From: Burkholderiales bacterium
GTDB taxonomy: Bacteria > Pseudomonadota > Gammaproteobacteria > Burkholderiales > Burkholderiaceae_C
NCBI GenBank assembly: GCA_028868305.1
Contig: JAGWUS010000009.1
Span: 1 to 64,000, forward strand
Direction: 5' to 3'
DNA length: 64,000 nucleotides
Position numbers and translations under genes: made by a program. Numbering within the stretch: the stretch's first letter is position 1; each line of letters begins with the position of its first letter. Below are positions 7,594 through 15,437 of this stretch, piece after piece. Under the pieces are notes generated by a model. That model was given only the letters and a program-made list of their open reading frames with translations. It ran no database searches and had not been told where the DNA came from.

Positions 7594-10503
7594 TCAGCTC
7601 AAATGTTTGCCGGCAATGCCGGCGAGTTCAAACATCGTGACCTGGGGCTTGCCGAACACCGCGAGCAGCTTGGCATCGGCATTGATGCTGCGCTTGTCCT
7701 TGGCGTCCTGCAGGCCGTGGGCCTTGATGTAATCCCACAGTTTTTTCATGACCTGGGGCCTTGCAATCCGCTCAGGCCCGATGACGGCGGCCAGTTCGGC
7801 GCTGGGGGTCTTGCCGCTGGCTGTGGTGGTCTTGCGGGGGGTCTTGGGTTTGGCTGATTTGGCCGCAGCTCGCGTGGAGCCTGCACGAGCAGCTCCTTTT
7901 TTTGTAGCAATTGTCTTGGCTGCAGTCTTTGCAGCGGTCTTGCGTGGCGGGAATTTGCTGGGTGCAAACTCGAAGTTCACCTTGCCCGCTTCCGGGTCCC
8001 AGGCCAGCATGGCCTTGAAGGCACGGCGCGTGCGCATACTCACAAACTTCTCCAGCATGTCGGTCTTGCCGGTGGCCAGCAGCTTCTGCATCTGCGCGCG
8101 CTCGATGGGCTGCTGCAGGATGATCTGGCCGCTCTTGAAATCGCAGGTTGGCGTGGGGTGCGCATGGGTGGGCACGGAGCGGTCGCAGACGTAGTTCTTG
8201 CCGTGCTCGTACACATGGCCTCCACACTTGGGGCAGGTGCCCAGCGACTCTTTGCCTGTGAAGTCGACCAACTCACCGGTCTCTTCGCCGGCCTTGTCGT
8301 CGCCAAAGTCGAATTCAAGCTTGTAGTTCTTGGTGTCCTCGTCAAACTTGATCACCATCTCGGCCACAAACGGCCAGCCCGCCTTGGAGCGGAAGCCATC
8401 CAGCGGGCCAATGTGCTTGTCACGCAGGAACTGCTCCACCTCGGCCAGCTCGAAGGTGCGGCCGGCGGGGGATTTGCCAAACGAGAAGCCGCATCCCTCT
8501 TCTGTGCCGCTCTTGCCGGTGCAGGTGTAGCGGCGGTAGTTTTCTTTCACGATGCCGCCGCAGTTGGGACAGGGCGCGGTCAGCGTGGCGTAGTCGCCGG
8601 GGATGGTGTCGCGGTCATATTCCTTGGCCTTCTTGACCATGCGTTCGGTCATGGACGCAATCTCGGCCATGAAGGCGGCGCGGCTCATCTTGCCGTGCTC
8701 CATCTGGTTGAGCTTGTATTCCCACTCGCCGGTCAGTTCGGCCTTGGAGAGTTCTTCCACACCCAGGCCACGCAGCAGCGTCATCAGCTGGAAGGCCTTG
8801 GCGGTGGGAATCAGCTCGCGGCCCTCGCGCAGCATGTATTTCTCGGCAATCAGGCCTTCGATGATGCTGGAGCGTGTGGCTGGAGTGCCCAGACCCTTCT
8901 CCTGCATGGCTTCGCGCAGCTCGTCGTCTTCCACCGTCTTGCCGGCACCTTCCATGGCGCCCAGCAGTGTGGCTTCGGAGTAGCGTGCGGGCGGCTTGGT
9001 CTTGAGGCCCTTGGGCTCGACCGGGTCGCCCTTGACTTTTTCGTTCGGCTGCACCGGCACCAGGTTCTGGCCCTTGTCGCCTTCTTTGGCGTCCGCCACT
9101 TCATCGGCCGCTTCCTTGCCGTAGATGGCCAGCCAGCCTGGCTTGACCAGCACCTTGCCTTCGGTTTTGAATGAATGGCCCACAGCCGTCGTGATGCGTG
9201 TCGTCACCTGGTATTCCGCACTCGGGAAGAAGATGGCCATGAAGCGGCGCACCACCAAGTCATAGATCTTCTGCTCGGCTTCAGAGAGACCGCTGGGGGC
9301 CTGTAGCGTGGGGATGATGGCAAAGTGGTCTGACACCTTGGCGTTGTCGAACACGCGCTTGGTCGGTTTGACGTAGTTTTCCTTCACAGCCTGGGCGGCA
9401 AAAGGTGCCAGGTGCTTCATGCCGCTGTCTGCCAGCATCTTTAGCGTGTCCTTGACCACGGGCACATAGTCTTCGGGCAGGTTGCGCGAATCGGTACGCG
9501 GGTAGGTCAGGGCCTTGTGGCGCTCGTAAAGGCTTTGTGCAATCGACAGCGTGGTCTTGGCGCTGAAGCCGAACTTGCCGTTGGCCTCGCGCTGCAGACT
9601 GGTCAGGTCAAACAGCAGAGGGCTGGCCTGCGTGGTGGGCTTGCTTTCTTCCGTGACGGTGGCCGGCTGGCCGCGCACAGCGTCGGCAATGGCCTGCGCT
9701 TCACGGGCGGACCAGACGCGGTCGCCCTTCTTTTCCGCGTCCTCCGCATCTTTCTTCCAGCCGGGGTTGAACCACTTGGCGGGGTACTCGCCGGCCTCGG
9801 CGTTGAAAGTGGCGTGGATTTCCCAGTAGTCACGGCTGATGAATTTGCGAATCTGCTCTTCGCGCTCTACCACCACAGACAGTGTGGGCGTCTGCACCCG
9901 GCCAACGGTGGTCAGAAAGAAACCACCATCGCGCGAGTTGAACGCGGTCATGGCGCGCGTACCGTTGATGCCCACCAGCCAGTCGGCCTCGGAACGGCAG
10001 CGCGCGGCGTCGGCCAGCGGCTGCATTTGCTTGTCCGTGCGCAGGTGCTCAAAACCATCGCGAATCGCTTGCGGCGTCATACTCTGCAACCACAGGCGCG
10101 AAACAGGTTTGCCCAGGGGCTTGGCACCCCCCGCGTACTGCTCGATCAGACGGAAGATCAGCTCCCCCTCGCGGCCCGCGTCACAGGCGTTGACGAGGGT
10201 GCCCACGTCCTTGCGCTTGGCCAGTTTGACCACGGCGTTCAGGCGGGTTTTGGTCTTGTCGACCGGCTTGAGGTCAAAGTGTGGCGGGATCACGGGCAGG
10301 TTGGCAAAGCTCCATTTGCCACGCTTGACGTCAAATTCCTCGGGCGCCTGGATTTCCACCAGGTGGCCCACAGCGCTGGAGACGACGTAGGTATCGCTCT
10401 CGAAATACTCGTCGTGCTTCTCGAATTTGCCCGCTAGCGGCGTGAGGGCCCGCACGATGTCTTGGGCGACCGATGGCTTCTCGGCAATGACTAGGGTCTT
10501 CAT
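7594..10503 (-). CDS. topB: DNA topoisomerase III with C-terminal SWIB domain
   Basis: 969-residue type IA topoisomerase. The Toprim domain begins at once (VIAEKPSVAQDI), the catalytic tyrosine is Y334 in the YPRTDSR motif, and later regions hold C4-type zinc-ribbon motifs (CPNCGG and CPKCGG). These enzymes relax and decatenate DNA through a transient single-strand break. After a lysine/alanine-rich linker (about 850-895) the last 72 residues match a SWIB/MDM2-like domain (PQVMKKLWDYIKAHGLQD), a tail known in some bacteria on type IA topoisomerases. ATG 10503 is chosen because the Toprim motif follows directly. The upstream 60 bases are an alternating purine-pyrimidine tract shared with the divergent SET gene. 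Downstream it is tightly linked to the CDF gene. Confidence 0.95.
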   Translation of the reverse strand: MKTLVIAEKPSVAQDIVRALTPLAGKFEKHDEYFESDTYVVSSAVGHLVEIQAPEEFDVKRGKWSFANLPVIPPHFDLKPVDKTKTRLNAVVKLAKRKDVGTLVNACDAGREGELIFRLIEQYAGGAKPLGKPVSRLWLQSMTPQAIRDGFEHLRTDKQMQPLADAARCRSEADWLVGINGTRAMTAFNSRDGGFFLTTVGRVQTPTLSVVVEREEQIRKFISRDYWEIHATFNAEAGEYPAKWFNPGWKKDAEDAEKKGDRVWSAREAQAIADAVRGQPATVTEESKPTTQASPLLFDLTSLQREANGKFGFSAKTTLSIAQSLYERHKALTYPRTDSRNLPEDYVPVVKDTLKMLADSGMKHLAPFAAQAVKENYVKPTKRVFDNAKVSDHFAIIPTLQAPSGLSEAEQKIYDLVVRRFMAIFFPSAEYQVTTRITTAVGHSFKTEGKVLVKPGWLAIYGKEAADEVADAKEGDKGQNLVPVQPNEKVKGDPVEPKGLKTKPPARYSEATLLGAMEGAGKTVEDDELREAMQEKGLGTPATRSSIIEGLIAEKYMLREGRELIPTAKAFQLMTLLRGLGVEELSKAELTGEWEYKLNQMEHGKMSRAAFMAEIASMTERMVKKAKEYDRDTIPGDYATLTAPCPNCGGIVKENYRRYTCTGKSGTEEGCGFSFGKSPAGRTFELAEVEQFLRDKHIGPLDGFRSKAGWPFVAEMVIKFDEDTKNYKLEFDFGDDKAGEETGELVDFTGKESLGTCPKCGGHVYEHGKNYVCDRSVPTHAHPTPTCDFKSGQIILQQPIERAQMQKLLATGKTDMLEKFVSMRTRRAFKAMLAWDPEAGKVNFEFAPSKFPPRKTAAKTAAKTIATKKGAARAGSTRAAAKSAKPKTPRKTTTASGKTPSAELAAVIGPERIARPQVMKKLWDYIKAHGLQDAKDKRSINADAKLLAVFGKPQVTMFELAGIAGKHLS

Positions 10504-10520
10504 CTGACTACAATCCAGTT

Positions 10521-10584
10521 CTCGCGTGCGCACGCATACGCGCGCGCTCACATACGCAGGCACGCACATGCGCGCCCATACGAT
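10521..10584. other. Alternating purine-pyrimidine (Z-DNA-prone) tract
   Basis: About 64 bases dominated by GC/CA/TG/TA alternation (repeated GCGCAC, CATACGCG and ACGCACATGCGCG blocks) in the 104-base gap between the divergent topB and SET-domain genes. Alternation of this length favours left-handed DNA under negative supercoiling. Confidence 0.6.
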
Positions 10585-10607
10585 TCACCATACCAAATTT
10601 TTGAGCC

Positions 10608-11108
10608 GTGGCTAAAAAACCCGAGATTTCCCCCAAGGCTTCCGCAGCCACACCGTTACGCCGCATCCAGACCCGCCGCTCCGGTGTGCACGGCAAAGGG
10701 GTGTTTGCGGTGCAGGACATTGCGGAAGGTGAAACTCTTATTGAGTACGTGGGCGAGGTCATCAGCTGGGAGGAGGCACAACGCCGCCATCCGCACGATC
10801 CCAAGGATCCCAACCACACGTTCTACTTTTCGCTGGAGAACGGCAACATCATCGATGCCCTGTACGGTGGCAACTCCTCACGCTGGATCAATCACTCGTG
10901 CGATGGCAACTGCGAGGCCGATGAGGAAGCGGGACGCGTGTTTATCAAGGCCCTGCGCAACATCAAGGCCGGTGAAGAACTGAATTACGACTACGGCCTG
11001 ATCCTGGACGAGCCGTACACCAAGAAGCTCAAGGCCGAGTACCCCTGCTGGTGCGGCTCGAAAAACTGCCGCGGCACGCTCCTCGCCCCAAAACGCGGGA
11101 AAAAATGA
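10608..11108 (+). CDS. SET-domain protein-lysine methyltransferase
   Basis: 166-residue protein made almost wholly of a SET domain: the SGVHGKGVFA opening, EYVGEVIS, the cofactor-binding RWINHSC motif (N95-C98), the catalytic-loop tyrosines ELNYDYG (127-130) and a post-SET zinc motif CWCGSKNC (C147, C149, C154). The family uses S-adenosylmethionine to methylate protein lysines; bacterial members have few known substrates. A basic N-terminal tail of about 15 residues precedes it. The start is a GTG at 10608 without a strong ribosome binding site. Its stop overlaps the birA start (ATGA), so translation is coupled to the biotin ligase. Confidence 0.9.
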   Translation: MAKKPEISPKASAATPLRRIQTRRSGVHGKGVFAVQDIAEGETLIEYVGEVISWEEAQRRHPHDPKDPNHTFYFSLENGNIIDALYGGNSSRWINHSCDGNCEADEEAGRVFIKALRNIKAGEELNYDYGLILDEPYTKKLKAEYPCWCGSKNCRGTLLAPKRGKK

Positions 11109-11884
11109 TTTGGCCTGCTGAGGCGATCTGGGAGGCGGTTTCACCGCTGCTGCCAGGCTTTACGGTCGAGGTACTTCCCGAGATTGATTCCACCAATACC
11201 GAGCTGATGCGCCGGGCCCACGCCGGTCAGATTGAGCCGGTGTTGCTGGTGGCCGAGCGTCAGACGGCGGGCCGCGGACGACTGGGGCGCGACTGGAGTA
11301 GCGAAACTCTGACGCAGGGCCGCACCCTGACCTTCTCATTGGGGCTGCCACTGGCGCCTGCGGATTGGTCGGGTTTGTCCCTGGCGGTTGGGCTGTCAGT
11401 GGTGCAAAGTCTGCATCCGCAGCTGCGCCTCAAGTGGCCCAATGATGTGTGGCTGCATGACCGCAAGCTGGCGGGTATCCTGATTGAAACGGCCAGCGTG
11501 GGGCAGACACGCTATGTTGTGATCGGTGTTGGCATTAACATGGTGGCGCCCGATGCCACGGGTCTGCGGACCCTGCCGGCCGGGCTGCGTGAGGTGTTGC
11601 CGCAGGTGCGGGCGCCCGATGTGCTGGAGCACCTCATGCTGCCTCTGGTGCAGGCGGTGCAGCGGTTTGGCATGCTGGGTTTCGCGCCGCTTGTGGGCGC
11701 ATTTGCGGCACGCGATGTGCTTCAGGGGCGCGAGGTGGTGTGTAGTGACGGGCTGACCGGCATGGCCCGGGGCGTGGATGCCAGCGGCGCGCTGCTGGTG
11801 CATACTGCGTCCGGTGTCAGGAAAATTACCAGTGCGGAGGTCAGCGTGCGCCCCGTTTCTCTGGGTGATGACCAACCTCAATAA
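11105..11884 (+). CDS. birA: Biotin--[acetyl-CoA-carboxylase] ligase
   Basis: 259-residue biotin protein ligase that attaches biotin to the AccB subunit of acetyl-CoA carboxylase. Signature motifs are STNTE (substrate), GRGRLGRDW (biotin/ATP loop), KWPNDV and KLAGILIE in the catalytic core, with a small C-terminal SH3-like domain (LQGREVV ... GALLV). There is no N-terminal helix-turn-helix domain, so it is a class I, non-repressor ligase, unlike E. coli BirA. ATG 11105 overlaps the SET gene stop as ATGA; the frame upstream lies within the SET gene and is discarded. The next gene overlaps its 3' end, forming a three-gene operon. Confidence 0.93.
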   Translation: MIWPAEAIWEAVSPLLPGFTVEVLPEIDSTNTELMRRAHAGQIEPVLLVAERQTAGRGRLGRDWSSETLTQGRTLTFSLGLPLAPADWSGLSLAVGLSVVQSLHPQLRLKWPNDVWLHDRKLAGILIETASVGQTRYVVIGVGINMVAPDATGLRTLPAGLREVLPQVRAPDVLEHLMLPLVQAVQRFGMLGFAPLVGAFAARDVLQGREVVCSDGLTGMARGVDASGALLVHTASGVRKITSAEVSVRPVSLGDDQPQ

Positions 11885-12560
11885 ACCTATGTTGCGACTG
11901 CTCGTTCTTGCCCTGATTCTTGCCAATGGCCTGTATTTCGCCTGGACGCAGGGTTTGCTGCGTGCCTACGGGTTTGCACCGGCTCAGCAGAGCGAGCCGC
12001 AGCGGCTGGCCCAGCAGGTTCGCCCCGAGGCGCTGCGGGTGCTGACAACTGCCGAGGTCAAGCGTCTGGAAGAGCAAGCCAGAACGGCCGGGGTGCCGGC
12101 GGAGTGCCTTGTCGCAGGTCCGTTCAGCACGGCACAGGCCGACGCTCTGCGCCGCGCACTGCTGGCCTCCCTGCCCGAAGGGAGCTGGCAGATGAACAGT
12201 GTGGAACTCCCCGCGCGCTGGATCATTTACATGGGAAAGTACTCCGACCAGGCTGCCCTGGAAAAGAAGCGCAGCGAACTTGCCGCCCTCAAGTTCACTG
12301 CGGAGGCCGTGCGCACACCGCCACTGGAAATGGGTTTGTCCCTGGGCAGCTTCGCAGACCGGGACAGCGCCGAGCGCGGACTTGCGAAGCTGGGTAACCG
12401 TGGCATCCGCACCGCGAAGGTGGTGCAGGAGAGTGCGTCGTCTCAGGCCACGGAACTGCGGCTGCCAGCGGTGACCGATGCCATCCGGCCGCGTCTTGAA
12501 GCCATCAAGCCCCAATTGGCGGGCTTGTCGCTGCACAGCTGCAACGAATCAGGCCGCTAA
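11868..12560 (+). CDS. SPOR-domain membrane protein
   Basis: About 230 residues with one N-terminal membrane anchor (LLVLALILANGLYFAW) and a long exported part. The C-terminal half contains a SPOR-type repeat (WIIYMGKYSDQAALEKKR and LSLGSFADRDSAERGLAKL), a fold that binds peptidoglycan strands lacking stem peptides, often at division septa. The start is uncertain: ATG 11868 overlaps birA by 17 bases and has a weak GGTG upstream, while ATG 11889 lies just after the birA stop but lacks a ribosome binding site. The 3' end overlaps the convergent sensor kinase gene by 12 bases. Third gene of the SET-birA operon. Confidence 0.8.
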   Translation: MTNLNKPMLRLLVLALILANGLYFAWTQGLLRAYGFAPAQQSEPQRLAQQVRPEALRVLTTAEVKRLEEQARTAGVPAECLVAGPFSTAQADALRRALLASLPEGSWQMNSVELPARWIIYMGKYSDQAALEKKRSELAALKFTAEAVRTPPLEMGLSLGSFADRDSAERGLAKLGNRGIRTAKVVQESASSQATELRLPAVTDAIRPRLEAIKPQLAGLSLHSCNESGR

Positions 12561-14006
12561 ATCGAACGTTTCCGCGACGCGCGTAAAGCGCACCGTGAAA
12601 CAGGCGCCGGGTGAGGGTTGCCCCGGTCGGCTGTCGTCAATGGTCACGGTGGCATGGTGCTGGCGCGCAATTTCCAGAACAATGGGCAGGCCCAGACCCG
12701 AGCCATCGACTTCGTTGCCCAGTGCGCGGTAAAAGGGCTGGAACACCAGCTCGCGCTCTGCCTCGGAAATACCGGGGCCGGAGTCTTCCACCTGCAGCAC
12801 CAGTACCCGGCTGAACGGATCCACTAGCACCCGCGCCGTGATGACGCCGGGTTTGTCCGCGTTCGATGGTGTGTAGTTGATAGCGTTGTCCACCAGGTTG
12901 CGCACCATTTCCTTGAGCAGCGTCGGGTTGCCCGAGACGATGACGCCATCGCTGCCGGGTTGTGCGCCCTCAAAACCGAGGTCGATTTGCTTGTCCATGG
13001 CGCGGGGTACGCAGTCACGGATGACATCCATGGTCAGCCGGGCAAAGTCACAGGGCTGGTGGCTGAGCACAGCGCCGCTGCTCTCGGCGCGCGCCAGTGC
13101 CAGCAACTGGTTGACGGTGTGGGTGGCGCGGATGCTGGAGCGGCCGATCTGCCGCAGGGACTGCTTGAGGTCTTCCGCGCTGCTGCCCTCGCGTTGGGCC
13201 AGATCGGCCTGCATGCGCAGGCCCGCCAGTGGCGTCTTGAGCTGGTGTGCGGCATCGGCCAGAAAGCGTTTCTGCGTGGCGATCGAATCCTTGAGCCGCA
13301 TCAGCAGATCGTTGACCGAAGACACCAGCGGCGCAACTTCCAGGGGTACCGCTTCGACGTCCAGCGGGCTCAGGTCGTCGGGGTCGCGGGCGCGGATGCG
13401 CTCCTCCAGGCGATTGAGCGGCTTGATCGCCTGGGCCAGCGCCAGCCACACCAGCAGCACGGCCAGCGGCAGCACAACAAACTGCGGCAACATCACGCCC
13501 TTGACGATCTCGGTGGCCAGCACCGAGCGCTTGTCCATGGTCTCTGCCACTTGCACCAGTGCCGGCCGGTTGCCATGTACATCCAGTCGGACCCACATGT
13601 AGGCCACCTTAAGCTCGGCACCCTGAAATTCCGCATCGCGTATGCGCACTTCACCGGGAGCGATCTTCTCGTCTTCGGGCGGCTGGGGCAGACCTTTTTC
13701 ACCCCCGAGGAATTCGCCGCCCGGCCCCAGCACCTGGTAATACACCGTGTCGGCATCTTCGGCGCGCAGCAGTTCCCTGGCGGGCAGTGGCAGCACAAAT
13801 TGCGCGCGGTTGTTGTGGACGGTGATCAGTTGGGCCAGCGCGCCCACGTTGTACTCCAGCGCGCGGTCAAACGGTTTACCGGCAATGCCTTGTGCCACCA
13901 GCCAGGTCAGCACCAGGCTGATGGGCCACAGCAGCAACAGGGGCGTGAGCATCCAGTCCAGGATTTCCCCGAACAGCGATCGCTGCTCACGCTGAAAGAT
14001 CTTCAC
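12549..14006 (-). CDS. TctE/QseC-like sensor histidine kinase
   Basis: 485-residue membrane kinase. A first membrane segment (about 18-36) is followed by a periplasmic 2CSK_N-type sensor region (about 40-150), a second membrane segment (about 165-185), a HAMP-like linker, a HisKA domain with phospho-accepting H254 (DAAHQLKTPLAG) and an HATPase_c domain with N box (NLVDNAINY), DSGPGI and GSGLGLPIV. It should phosphorylate the response regulator encoded just upstream. The start is taken as GTG 14006, the first start codon after repeat B; the open frame continues back through the repeat into the regulator gene, which has no support. Signal unknown; TctE-type kinases often govern carboxylate uptake. 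Confidence 0.88.
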   Translation of the reverse strand: MKIFQREQRSLFGEILDWMLTPLLLLWPISLVLTWLVAQGIAGKPFDRALEYNVGALAQLITVHNNRAQFVLPLPARELLRAEDADTVYYQVLGPGGEFLGGEKGLPQPPEDEKIAPGEVRIRDAEFQGAELKVAYMWVRLDVHGNRPALVQVAETMDKRSVLATEIVKGVMLPQFVVLPLAVLLVWLALAQAIKPLNRLEERIRARDPDDLSPLDVEAVPLEVAPLVSSVNDLLMRLKDSIATQKRFLADAAHQLKTPLAGLRMQADLAQREGSSAEDLKQSLRQIGRSSIRATHTVNQLLALARAESSGAVLSHQPCDFARLTMDVIRDCVPRAMDKQIDLGFEGAQPGSDGVIVSGNPTLLKEMVRNLVDNAINYTPSNADKPGVITARVLVDPFSRVLVLQVEDSGPGISEAERELVFQPFYRALGNEVDGSGLGLPIVLEIARQHHATVTIDDSRPGQPSPGACFTVRFTRVAETFDLAA

Positions 14007-14031
14007 GGGAATGCCAAGAAAATTTCCCGCC

Positions 14032-14100
14032 GGGCCGCCCCAAGGGAAATTAGCCCCCTCGGGGGGCAGCGAACCGCGTAGCGGCGGAGCGCGGGGGCCA
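14032..14100 (+). repeat. Dispersed repeat B, copy 2, between regulator and kinase genes
   Basis: About 69-bp GC-rich element filling most of the gap between the response regulator stop (14104) and the kinase start (14006). It starts GGGCCGCCCCAAGG, has CCCCCTCGGGGGG as an internal hairpin and the block ACCGCGTAGCGGCGGAGCG, matching copy 1 in the same orientation. Confidence 0.75.
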
Positions 14101-14103
14101 AAT

Positions 14104-14778
14104 TCATCCGGGAATTTTTTCGAGGCAGTAGCCCAAGCCGCGCACGGTGGCGATGCGGATGGGGCCTTTTTCGATCTTCTTGCGCAGGCGGTGGATGTAG
14201 ACCTCGATGGCGTTGTTGCTGACCTCTTCGCCCCACTCGCACAGGCGCTCCACGAGCTGGTCTTTGCTGACCAGCCGGCCAGCGCGCTGCAGCAGCACTT
14301 CGAGCAGGCCCAGTTCGCGGGCGGATAGCTCCACCATCTTGCCGTCAATGGTGGCCACGCGGCCGGCCTGGTCGTAGGTCAGCGGCCCGTGCTTGATGCT
14401 GCTGCTGGTGGCCCCCATGCCGCGGCGCACCAGGGCACGTACGCGGGCCTCGAGTTCCTGCAGGCTGAAAGGTTTGGCCATGTAATCGTCGGCGCCGTAA
14501 TCCAGGCCCTTGACGCGCTCGTCCACGCTATCCGCTGCGGTCAGGATCAGGACCGGCAGCGAGGAGCCGCGTCCGCGCAGTCTTTTGAGCACTTCCAGGC
14601 CGTGCATCTTGGGTAGGCCCAGGTCGAGAATCAGCAGGTCAAATTCGGTATTGGTCATCAGCGCCGCATCGGCCTCTGATCCACTGGCCACATGGTCCAC
14701 CGCGGCACCTGCACCGCGCAAGGCGCGCAGCAGGCCGTCTGCAAGTACCTGATCGTCTTCGGCAATCAAAATTCGCAT
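14104..14778 (-). CDS. OmpR-family response regulator (TctD/QseB-like)
   Basis: 224 residues: an N-terminal receiver domain with acidic pair D8/D9 (EDDQ), phospho-acceptor D52 (LILDLGLPKM) and the conserved lysine in YMAKPF (about 103), then a C-terminal winged-helix DNA-binding domain ending in VRGLGYCLEKIPG. It is a transcription factor activated by the adjacent histidine kinase. The kinase gene follows 97 bases downstream, the gap being occupied by a repeat B element that could modulate readthrough. Targets are unknown and no transporter is adjacent. Confidence 0.93.
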   Translation of the reverse strand: MRILIAEDDQVLADGLLRALRGAGAAVDHVASGSEADAALMTNTEFDLLILDLGLPKMHGLEVLKRLRGRGSSLPVLILTAADSVDERVKGLDYGADDYMAKPFSLQELEARVRALVRRGMGATSSSIKHGPLTYDQAGRVATIDGKMVELSARELGLLEVLLQRAGRLVSKDQLVERLCEWGEEVSNNAIEVYIHRLRKKIEKGPIRIATVRGLGYCLEKIPG

Positions 14779-14812
14779 GTCGCTCTCCTCGTTGTGTTGC
14801 CATTCTAGGCGG

Positions 14813-15295
14813 CTACTGGCTGCAATAGGCCTCCAGCCCCAGTGTCACCACCGTGGTGACTTCCGGGCTGATGGCCTGGCGCATTTCGTCTGTGGCCTGT
14901 GCCACGGCGTCCCGGTAAGCACCCAGCCAGGCCAGGCCCGTGGCAGTGAACACCACCCGGCGTGCGCGGGCATCGGTGGCATCGTCTTCGCGGGTGACCA
15001 GACCCCAGGCTTCGCACTGGGCAACAAGCGTGCCCATGGCCTGTTTTGTCATACCGGCGCGCTGGGCTAGGTCGGTCAGGCGTGAGCCCTCGGTGGCCAG
15101 ATGGCGGGTGATGTGGATATGGGCTGCCCCCACCTGGCCGCGTGCCGCCAGATTGGACAGGCCCAGCGGAACACCGGGATGGTGTGCCATCAGTTCCATC
15201 ACCCGGGCGTCAAAGCGTTCCAGCGCCAGACGCAACCAGTGGCCGGGGTGGCTCTGCCGCCAGGGATCCGTGGCGTGGGCGGTGAATTCAAGCAT
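14813..15295 (-). CDS. MarR-family transcriptional regulator
   Basis: 160-residue winged-helix regulator. The DNA-binding core spans about 45-125, with a helix-turn-helix around LTDLAQRAGMTKQAMGTLV and a wing at REDDATDARARRVVFTATG. MarR proteins are usually dimeric repressors released by small phenolic or oxidising ligands. It is divergent from recA with a 142-base gap; an interrupted GGTAAA ... TTTACC inverted repeat (15298-15303 and 15332-15337) beside its start could be its operator, but the arms are short. The regulated target is not evident. Confidence 0.85.
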   Translation of the reverse strand: MLEFTAHATDPWRQSHPGHWLRLALERFDARVMELMAHHPGVPLGLSNLAARGQVGAAHIHITRHLATEGSRLTDLAQRAGMTKQAMGTLVAQCEAWGLVTREDDATDARARRVVFTATGLAWLGAYRDAVAQATDEMRQAISPEVTTVVTLGLEAYCSQ

Positions 15296-15331
15296 CCGGT
15301 AAATGGTAATGCAAACTGACTAAATAAGTTG

Positions 15332-15360
15332 TTTACCAATTTCAATGGGCGACGTTAAAC
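15332..15360 (+). promoter_or_regulatory. Candidate sigma-70 promoter of recA
   Basis: TTTACC (15332-15337), 17-base spacer, TTAAAC (15355-15360): four of six matches to each consensus hexamer. The position just before the putative SOS box supports it, but the assignment is by eye. Confidence 0.35.
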
Positions 15361-15362
15361 TA

Positions 15363-15378
15363 CTGTTCAAGCATCCAG
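15363..15378 (+). promoter_or_regulatory. Candidate LexA (SOS) box of recA
   Basis: CTGTTCAAGCATCCAG fits the CTG-n10-CAG LexA operator of proteobacteria. It lies just downstream of the candidate -10 hexamer and 60 bases before the recA start codon, where bound LexA would block initiation. Confidence 0.5.
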
Positions 15379-15437
15379 CCTGTAGTTAATGCCAGATGCC
15401 AGAGAACACCAACCGATTGATTTTCAAGGAGATTTCC

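Noticed and set aside
7894-7925. Possible decayed copy of repeat A in topB (AATTGCTACAAAAAAAGGAG-like)
   Set aside because: Only the core half resembles the repeat and the basic linker of the protein explains the A-rich codons; too weak to count.
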